Assembly: GCA_049697115.1 (NCBI GenBank) | Contig: JBAVVD010000077.1 | Location: 1-11,536, forward strand | Direction: 5' to 3' | DNA: 11,536 nucleotides | From: JBAVVD01 sp049697115 | Lineage (GTDB): Bacteria > Acidobacteriota > Aminicenantia > Aminicenantales > UBA4085 | Shown here: positions 6,513 to 11,536 of the stretch, piece after piece | Position numbering within the stretch: position 1 is the first letter of the stretch | How the letters are laid out: the number at the start of each line of letters is the position of its first letter | Position numbers and translations under genes: made by a program | The notes under the pieces: generated by a model | Told to the model about the DNA's origin: nothing | Seen by the model: the letters and a program-made list of their open reading frames with translations, nothing else | Database searches by the model: none

Positions 6513-6530
6513 GGTGTTTTAATGAACACC
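6513..6530. promoter_or_regulatory. Inverted repeat GGTGTT-N6-AACACC upstream of the TonB receptor
   Basis: A perfect 6-bp inverted repeat with a 6-bp loop lies 29 bp before the receptor ATG and 17 bp before its ribosome site. It overlaps a weak promoter-like pair (TTGTCG 6494-6499, TTTAAT 6518-6523, 18-bp spacer). It could be an operator or a leader hairpin that influences translation. It is not a terminator, since no T-run follows. Confidence 0.35.
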
Positions 6531-6547
6531 AAATCTAATATAAATAT

Positions 6548-6554
6548 AAGGAGG
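6548..6554 (+). promoter_or_regulatory. Strong ribosome binding site of the TonB receptor gene
   Basis: AAGGAGG, fully complementary to the 16S anti-Shine-Dalgarno core, lies five bases before ATG 6560. It fixes the start and predicts high translation, as expected for an abundant outer-membrane receptor. Confidence 0.85.
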
Positions 6555-6559
6555 TTTTA

Positions 6560-9217
6560 ATGCGAAAGTTTCTCACGGTACTCTGTGTCTTTGCCTTTGC
6601 AGCTCTTTTTCTTTGTGGTATGGCTTTTGCTCAATCCAAGGAAAACGGTGCGATCGAAGGCAAAGTCACTTTCGACGACCAGCCCATGCCTGGTGTCGAA
6701 GTCACGCTCTCCTCTGCCCAACTGATCGGCGGAATCCAGTCAGTCATTACTACCAGCGCCGGGAAATTCCGTTTTGTCGCTCTGCCGCCCGGTAGTTATG
6801 ACCTGGAAGCTAAGCTCCAGGGCTTCAGCACTGCCCGAAAAGAGGGAATCCGCCTGTCTGTCAGCACAACCCTGACCGTTGATTTTGTCCTCGAAGTCGG
6901 GAAAATTGAAGAAACGGTTGTGGTCAGAGGGGTTTTGCCCATGGTGGACGTGAAGGATTCCCAGACCGCTGTGACCACCCTCACAAAAGAGCTCATTCAG
7001 AATATTCCCAACAACCAGTTCTCCTCCAATATCGTCAACCTGGCTCCTGGCGTCAGCGGGGATTCGGCCTTCGGCGCTTCGGATAACGGCGTCCAGTACC
7101 AGATCGACGGCGTGGATGTCTCTGACCCGGAACTCCATACGGCTTATGTCTTCCTGGATTATGGAGTGGTGGAGGAATCCAAAATCATGGGGATCGGTGC
7201 TCCGGCCGAATATGACGGCTTTACCGGCATCGTCTTTAACATCGTTACAAAGAGCGGCGGCAACAATTTTTCTGGAATGTTTGATTCCTGGCTGCAGCTC
7301 AAAAAATGGAACAGCTCCAACACCGACGATCCGTATCTGACTCCAGCCTTTGCCGCCTATTACAACGTTCATTTTGACATGGGCGGGCCTATAGTCAAGG
7401 ATAAATTGTGGTTTTTCGGCGGCGCCCAGTACTACCGCAGCGAAACCACGGCCACCGGCTTCCCTTATGCCACCGCTTATGACCAACCCCGGTTTTTCTT
7501 AAAACTGACATGGCAGGCCAGTAAGGCCGACAGGGTGAATCTTTCTCTGGAACAAGATTGGTACCAGGGCAAATACCGGCAGGCTTCCAAGTATAGGACT
7601 CCGGATGCCACCAGGGATCAGGACTCTCCTGAGTTCTATTTCAATTTCGGCTTACTGCACGTATTCTCCGAGAAGACCTTCTTTGAAGCCAAATTTGCCG
7701 GTTTTATCTCCAAGTACTTGCTTATGCCCCATATGGGCTATGATCTTCCCGGACATTATGACTATAACACCTTGATGTATACGGTCAACTACTCCACTTA
7801 TTACCACGCCTACCGTAACCGATACTCATTCAATGCCTCGCTGAGCCACCATGCCGAAGATTTCATCAAGGGCTCGCATGATTTCAAGTTCGGAATTGAC
7901 GGTGAAATCAATCCCACTCGGACCGAGTATGGCTACCCCGGCAATATCCGGTATTACGACCGCGACGGCCAACCCTACAGGGCCGCCCAATATGAAGGCT
8001 ACAGCACCAAAGCCACCAATTACCGGATGTCCGCTTACATCATGGATAGCTGGGCCCTGAGCGATAAGATTAAAATTAACCCCGGCATCCGCTTTAATTA
8101 CTACCGCGGCAATCTGGATGCCGTCGGCACCGTTTTCAAGCCCCAGATCGGTATTGCTCCTCGCATCGGCATCACCTACGATATTTTCGGCGACCATTCC
8201 ACGGCTCTGAAATTCCACTACGGCAAATACTACGACAACATCATCACTTACCTCTATACGGCGCTGGCTCCCAAACCCGACTATATCGCCCTGGGTTATG
8301 ACAGCACGGCTGGAACGTGGTATGAAAGGTACACCATTCCCTGGGAAAATCTTTATTCAATCGATGATACCATCAGAATGCCCTACATGCATCAGTTCAC
8401 CGTGGGCCTGGAAAGAGAGGTCACCCGCGATCTGTCTGTGGCCGTCAATTATATTTACCGTACCAACAAGGATATGATCGACCGCGTCAACCTGACCGGC
8501 GGATTCGAGGCCATGCAGTACTACGACGAGTTTTCCGGCAAAACCATAACCGTTTACAACCAGATCAACCCCGGCGAAGATAAATATATTATCACCAATA
8601 TCAAGAAAGGCAAGTATCCCATTATTCCCTTTGAACCCAGCCGCAAGTATTCGGGAGTCGAGTTCGTTATCAACAAGCGGTTTTCCAACAACTGGCAGGT
8701 CCTGGCCTCCTATGTCTATGGCAAAGCCACGGGCAACAACGACAACTATTACGGCGCGTCGAACAATTCCAGCTTGGGTGTTTCCGATATGTTTACTGAC
8801 CCAAACTATCAGATCAATGCCGAAGGCCGCCTGTCCTTTGACCCCACTCACATGCTCAAGATCCAGGGTTCGATCATCCTGCCCTTCGACATCAACGTCG
8901 CTTCTTATTTCTTATACATCAGCGGCAATCCCTGGACGCCGCAGATTGTGGCCCCCCTGGACCAGGCCGACATTTATGTCAACGCTGAACCGCTGGGTTC
9001 CAGAAGGCTGCCGGCTCAGACCCGCCTGGATTTGAGGGTGGAAAAAATCCTCAGATTCGGACAGAATATGAGAGTTGGCGTCACGGTCGAGGTTTTCAAT
9101 ATTTTCAATGCGGGAACGACTACCTGGGTGACAACGGAATACAGTAGTGACTTTGGACTAACCGGCGGAATCGTGCGGCCGCGAGCTTTCCGCACTGGAT
9201 TGCGCTTTTTCTTCTGA
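6560..9217 (+). CDS. Oar-like TonB-dependent receptor with N-terminal carboxypeptidase-regulatory-like domain
   Basis: This is an 885-residue outer-membrane beta-barrel that would import a ligand using the TonB-ExbBD system. Residues 1-24 are a signal peptide ending AFA before Gln25. Residues 28-112 are a carboxypeptidase-regulatory-like (transthyretin-fold) domain: GAIEGKVTFDDQPMPGVEVT, then AGKFRFVALPPGSYDLEAKL and GFSTARKEGIRLSV. A plug domain follows at about 115-240, with VVVRGVLPMVDVKDSQ, NIPNNQFSSNIVNLAPGVSG, YQIDGVDVSD and FNIVTKSGGNNFSG. The rest is rich in alternating aromatic strands (for example VEVFNIFNAGT) and ends GLRFFF, the C-terminal aromatic signal for outer-membrane insertion. 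This order matches Oar-like receptors, common in Acidobacteriota and myxobacteria; those with a known ligand are few, so the substrate is open. The gene has a strong AAGGAGG site and a terminator 17 bp after the stop. Several long minus-strand frames inside it are shadows. Confidence 0.93.
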   Translation: MRKFLTVLCVFAFAALFLCGMAFAQSKENGAIEGKVTFDDQPMPGVEVTLSSAQLIGGIQSVITTSAGKFRFVALPPGSYDLEAKLQGFSTARKEGIRLSVSTTLTVDFVLEVGKIEETVVVRGVLPMVDVKDSQTAVTTLTKELIQNIPNNQFSSNIVNLAPGVSGDSAFGASDNGVQYQIDGVDVSDPELHTAYVFLDYGVVEESKIMGIGAPAEYDGFTGIVFNIVTKSGGNNFSGMFDSWLQLKKWNSSNTDDPYLTPAFAAYYNVHFDMGGPIVKDKLWFFGGAQYYRSETTATGFPYATAYDQPRFFLKLTWQASKADRVNLSLEQDWYQGKYRQASKYRTPDATRDQDSPEFYFNFGLLHVFSEKTFFEAKFAGFISKYLLMPHMGYDLPGHYDYNTLMYTVNYSTYYHAYRNRYSFNASLSHHAEDFIKGSHDFKFGIDGEINPTRTEYGYPGNIRYYDRDGQPYRAAQYEGYSTKATNYRMSAYIMDSWALSDKIKINPGIRFNYYRGNLDAVGTVFKPQIGIAPRIGITYDIFGDHSTALKFHYGKYYDNIITYLYTALAPKPDYIALGYDSTAGTWYERYTIPWENLYSIDDTIRMPYMHQFTVGLEREVTRDLSVAVNYIYRTNKDMIDRVNLTGGFEAMQYYDEFSGKTITVYNQINPGEDKYIITNIKKGKYPIIPFEPSRKYSGVEFVINKRFSNNWQVLASYVYGKATGNNDNYYGASNNSSLGVSDMFTDPNYQINAEGRLSFDPTHMLKIQGSIILPFDINVASYFLYISGNPWTPQIVAPLDQADIYVNAEPLGSRRLPAQTRLDLRVEKILRFGQNMRVGVTVEVFNIFNAGTTTWVTTEYSSDFGLTGGIVRPRAFRTGLRFFF

Positions 9218-9234
9218 TTTCCAAGCTCAAACTG

Positions 9235-9267
9235 AAAAAAAGGGGGACTTCGGTCCCCCTTTTTTTT
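9235..9267 (+). terminator. Rho-independent terminator after the TonB receptor gene
   Basis: A perfect stem pairs GGGGGAC (9242-9248) with GTCCCCC (9253-9259) around a TTCG tetraloop closed by C-G, the very stable cUUCGg type. It is flanked by seven A (9235-9241) and eight T (9260-9267), which extend the pairing. The A-run makes it able to act in both directions. Confidence 0.95.
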
Positions 9268-9293
9268 GGCTGGTGCCGGTGTGTATATTTGTG

Positions 9294-9302
9294 TGATATA
9301 AT
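9294..9302 (+). promoter_or_regulatory. Extended -10 promoter of the GWxTD gene
   Basis: TGATATAAT combines a consensus TATAAT (9297-9302) with the TGn extension. The -35 region is poor (TGGTGC around 9271-9276), which extended -10 promoters tolerate. It follows the terminator by 26 bp. The expected start point, about seven bases downstream, coincides with the GTG at 9309, so the transcript may be leaderless. Confidence 0.55.
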
Positions 9303-9308
9303 AAAAAA

Positions 9309-11276
9309 GTGAAAAAATTTCTTTTATTTGTCATCCTGCTTCTCATCTTTGCCTCCGCTTTGAAGATACCCGCTTTTCCATTGGCCCGGAAAGATAGTCC
9401 TGCCGCTAAAGAAAAGGCCGCTCCATTGGCGGACTCCTGGAAAAAGTGGCTGGATGAAGTGAAACCGATCATGACGGCCCTGGAATTGTCCACTTTCAAG
9501 CAGCTCGAAACCGAGGAGGATAGAAAAAGATTTCAAGATATGTTCTGGAAGGCCAGGGACCCCAATGCGCAGAAACCCGAGAGTGAAAATGAATATAAAA
9601 GAGAGTTTTACTGGCGCCTGAAGTATGCCAAAACGAATTTCAACGGCGGCAATACGGACCGAGGGAAGATATATGTGATTATGGGCAAGCCGTTTGAAAT
9701 CAAAGATTTTTCTGGTTACCAAAACCTGGTTGACTGCCAGATGTGGATTTACCAGAATGAAAATCGTCCCGGTTTTTTGCCTTTCATAAACATCATTTTT
9801 TTTCGACCGCGCAACATGGGCGACTATCAGCTTTTTTATCCCGGCATTCATACAGCCAGAGATTTATTGGATCCCAATACTTATTCCACCATGATCTCGT
9901 CTATCGAAGCCTATCAGTATGTCGAAACCAGTTCGAGTGAACTGGCCCAGGCGTCGTTATCCGTCATACCGGGTGAAGTGGATCCCTATTCGGGAACAGG
10001 TCTCAGTTCCTCCAATTTTGCTTTCAGCAAAATCTTTTCTTTGCCCGAAAGAGAGATGCGCAGTGGTTATCTGATCAATTTTAAAATGCCTCAGGGATTT
10101 GTCAATGTCAGCGTCTCAACCCAAAGGATCATGGGCTATGGAAGCATAGCGGTCAGCGTGAATAGAGACATTACTTTTCTCAATTTTGCGCTCATGCCGC
10201 AATGGCTGGAGATGATTGCCGGCGCGAACAATTTGTATAAGGCTGATATCAGGCTCTACATCCGAATCGAAGATGCGCATAAGAACGTCGTCTATCAGGA
10301 TGAAAGGAAAATCGATCTCAAACTTACTGCCGCCAAAAAAAAGGAAATCGACGATAGAAAAATCATTTTTCATGATTTTATTCCAATAATTCCCGGGGAT
10401 TTCCTGGCCCAGGTCACCTTTATGAACAAAGACACCGAAGAATTTTTTTCCCATGAAGAAAAAATTTCTATACCGGAAAAAATCCTGCCTGTCCTGACCG
10501 GATTTAAGGCTAATGAAATTAAGAGCGATGGATTTATCTCATTTTCCATGGACAGACACCTGCTGTTCAGTGATCCCCGTTCCGTCTTCAACCAGAACGA
10601 TTCACTCGAAGGTATAGTGATGACCGATTCTTTGCCGGAAATAACCCTCAACAGCCTGAATGAAAAAAACAATAGCCTCAAAGTTGAAAATATAAGCAAG
10701 CTGGAAAATGGATACAAATTCAGCCAGCCATTAACGGAACTGGCGGCCGGGAAATATCTCCTGTCGGTTCAAACGGCAGGCGGCCGTTCTTTTTCCCAGA
10801 TTATTCAACTGGAATCTTCCTCTTACAATATTCCTAAACCCATGGCTTTTGAAAAAACCGAGCCGGCTTCCGCCAGGAATAACTATCTATTTATTCTGGC
10901 CCAGGAATATCTGAACTGCGGACAGGTCAGCAAAGCCCTTGAATTTCTGAGCCGGCTTCCCGAATCTCTGCTGAATTCCACGACCTTGCCTGTGATCGGC
11001 CGGGCGCACTATCTCAACCAGGACTATGCCCAGGCCATTGCGGTGCTCGAAAAAGAACAGGTAGAAAAGAACTATGTCGTTTTGATTATGTTGGCCAATT
11101 CGGCTATCGAGCTGAAACAGTTTCAAAAAGCGGTCAATTACCTGGAAAGAGTCCGCAAGTATAACGATTCCGCTGAAATCAATTATTTGCTGGCCGCAAC
11201 ATATCTGAGCCTCGGCGATAAAGATAAAGCGAAGATATACTATGACCGTATCAAACAATTGGTTAATAAAGAATAA
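9309..11276 (+). CDS. GWxTD domain-containing exported protein with C-terminal TPR-like repeats
   Basis: This is a 655-residue protein of unknown function, of a kind frequent in Acidobacteriota/Aminicenantes. Residues 1-19 are a signal peptide, KKFLLFVILLLIFASA. The GWxTD domain covers about 43-190: WKKWLDEVKPIMTALELSTF, then FKQLETEEDRKRFQDMFWKA and RDP, KREFYWRLKYA (97-107), and TDRGKIYVIMGKP (116-128). The name-giving motif reads GGNTD (113-117), with Gly in place of Trp. The middle (200-500) is beta-rich and unassigned. The last 130 residues form helical TPR-like pairs, such as YLFILAQEYLNCGQVSKALE and LLAATYLSLGDKDKAKIYYD. The start is GTG 9309, where the signal peptide begins. No ribosome site precedes it, consistent with a leaderless mRNA. 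It lies downstream of the receptor terminator with its own promoter, and 59 bp before the next gene with no terminator, so the two probably form an operon. Confidence 0.88.
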   Translation: MKKFLLFVILLLIFASALKIPAFPLARKDSPAAKEKAAPLADSWKKWLDEVKPIMTALELSTFKQLETEEDRKRFQDMFWKARDPNAQKPESENEYKREFYWRLKYAKTNFNGGNTDRGKIYVIMGKPFEIKDFSGYQNLVDCQMWIYQNENRPGFLPFINIIFFRPRNMGDYQLFYPGIHTARDLLDPNTYSTMISSIEAYQYVETSSSELAQASLSVIPGEVDPYSGTGLSSSNFAFSKIFSLPEREMRSGYLINFKMPQGFVNVSVSTQRIMGYGSIAVSVNRDITFLNFALMPQWLEMIAGANNLYKADIRLYIRIEDAHKNVVYQDERKIDLKLTAAKKKEIDDRKIIFHDFIPIIPGDFLAQVTFMNKDTEEFFSHEEKISIPEKILPVLTGFKANEIKSDGFISFSMDRHLLFSDPRSVFNQNDSLEGIVMTDSLPEITLNSLNEKNNSLKVENISKLENGYKFSQPLTELAAGKYLLSVQTAGGRSFSQIIQLESSSYNIPKPMAFEKTEPASARNNYLFILAQEYLNCGQVSKALEFLSRLPESLLNSTTLPVIGRAHYLNQDYAQAIAVLEKEQVEKNYVVLIMLANSAIELKQFQKAVNYLERVRKYNDSAEINYLLAATYLSLGDKDKAKIYYDRIKQLVNKE

Positions 11277-11335
11277 TAGTTCTCAAGAATAAAAATGGCA
11301 GACAAAGCCTGCCGGAGCGAAAAGAGAGAGAGAAT

Positions 11336-11536
11336 ATGTGTTTTAAAACAGGAATAAGAACTTTTTTGATACTGGCTTTATTGCAGTATTTCCAGTTGCC
11401 GGTTTTTCCCCAAGTTCTGGGAGCTATAAAAGGGCATGTACTGGATAAAGAGGCCAGCAAACCCATTGCTGAGGCCAAAGTGATCATCGTCTCAGCCAAA
11501 ATCCAGTCCATCAAATATGAGATCGTTACTGATAAA
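11336..11536 (+). CDS. Exported protein with carboxypeptidase-regulatory-like domain, N-terminal 67 residues (partial)
   Basis: The frame is open from ATG 11336 through the right edge. Residues 1-26 are a signal peptide: a basic start, TFLILALLQYF, then VFPQ as a possible cleavage region. A beta-sandwich regulatory-like domain begins directly after it: GAIKGHVLDKEASKPIAEAK, then VIIVSAKIQ and YEIVTDK. This resembles the N-terminal domain of the receptor at 6560, but the sequence is clearly diverged. The product could be a second TonB-dependent receptor, or a smaller protein of carboxypeptidase-regulatory-like domains and possibly TPRs; the window ends before this can be decided. A purine-rich GAGAGAGAG precedes the start. 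It lies 59 bp after the GWxTD gene with no terminator, so co-transcription is likely. Confidence 0.75.
   Translation, partial: MCFKTGIRTFLILALLQYFQLPVFPQVLGAIKGHVLDKEASKPIAEAKVIIVSAKIQSIKYEIVTDK

Noticed and set aside
6427..6560. 44-codon plus-strand frame between the sulfatase-like and receptor genes, ending in TAATG with the receptor start
   Set aside because: The overlap suggests coupling, but the peptide includes the translated ribosome-site region and looks random; no ribosome site of its own is seen.
6740..7486. 248-codon minus-strand frame inside the TonB receptor gene
   Set aside because: It is a shadow caused by GC-rich codon use of the receptor. It has no ribosome site and no family features.
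8357..8851. 164-codon minus-strand frame inside the receptor barrel region
   Set aside because: Same shadow effect; the sense strand encodes conserved beta-barrel sequence.
11297..11313. Hairpin GGCAG-N7-CTGCC after the GWxTD gene
   Set aside because: The stem is only 5 bp and no T-run follows, so it is not a convincing terminator.

Overview
The window looks like a stretch of chromosome from an uncultured Acidobacteriota-type bacterium, with Candidatus Aminicenantes the best guess. This is an inference from the protein mix: a GWxTD-domain protein, an Oar-like TonB-dependent receptor with an N-terminal carboxypeptidase-regulatory-like domain, a sulfatase-like protein fused to TPRs, a DUF6599 protein and a Tat-exported DUF362 protein. 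The signal peptides and the outer-membrane receptor indicate a Gram-negative-type envelope. No rRNA or tRNA marker is present to confirm the taxonomy.

Layout. (1) Positions 1-545 are mobile DNA: the 5' part of an IS630-family transposase on the minus strand, running off the left edge, then the IS end and, directly abutting it, an ~85-bp MITE-like element with matching terminal repeats. (2) Positions 556-729 hold what looks like the 3' remnant of an unidentified plus-strand gene. (3) Positions 704-2604 are a two-gene minus-strand operon. A Tat-exported DUF362 protein is followed by a DUF6599 protein that appears to start at an ATA codon overlapping the upstream stop. (4) A divergent regulatory gap carries a good sigma70-type promoter and leads to an RpiR/MurR-family regulator (HTH plus SIS domains, TTG start, 2888-3796). 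(5) An AT-rich 306-bp gap follows. (6) From 4103 to the right edge all genes lie on the plus strand: a membrane-anchored sulfatase/phosphatase-superfamily protein with a long TPR tail, a TonB-dependent receptor, a textbook terminator, a GWxTD/TPR protein with its own likely leaderless promoter, and the start of another exported protein with a carboxypeptidase-regulatory-like domain.

How the genes may work together (inference). The receptor would import a large or complex ligand across the outer membrane. The membrane-anchored hydrolase would act on sulfate or phosphate esters in the periplasm. The GWxTD and second regulatory-like-domain proteins are exported partners of unknown role. The SIS-domain regulator senses a sugar phosphate in characterised family members, so a carbohydrate or amino-sugar ligand is plausible but not shown. 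The DUF362-DUF6599 pair is a separate exported module of unknown function.

Most novel points: the IS630/MITE junction, the ATA start that keeps an ATGA-like overlap as ATAA, a sulfatase fold with Thr where sulfatases have the formylglycine Cys/Ser, and a probable leaderless GTG start at 9309. No CRISPR array, RNA gene or recognisable defence system was seen.
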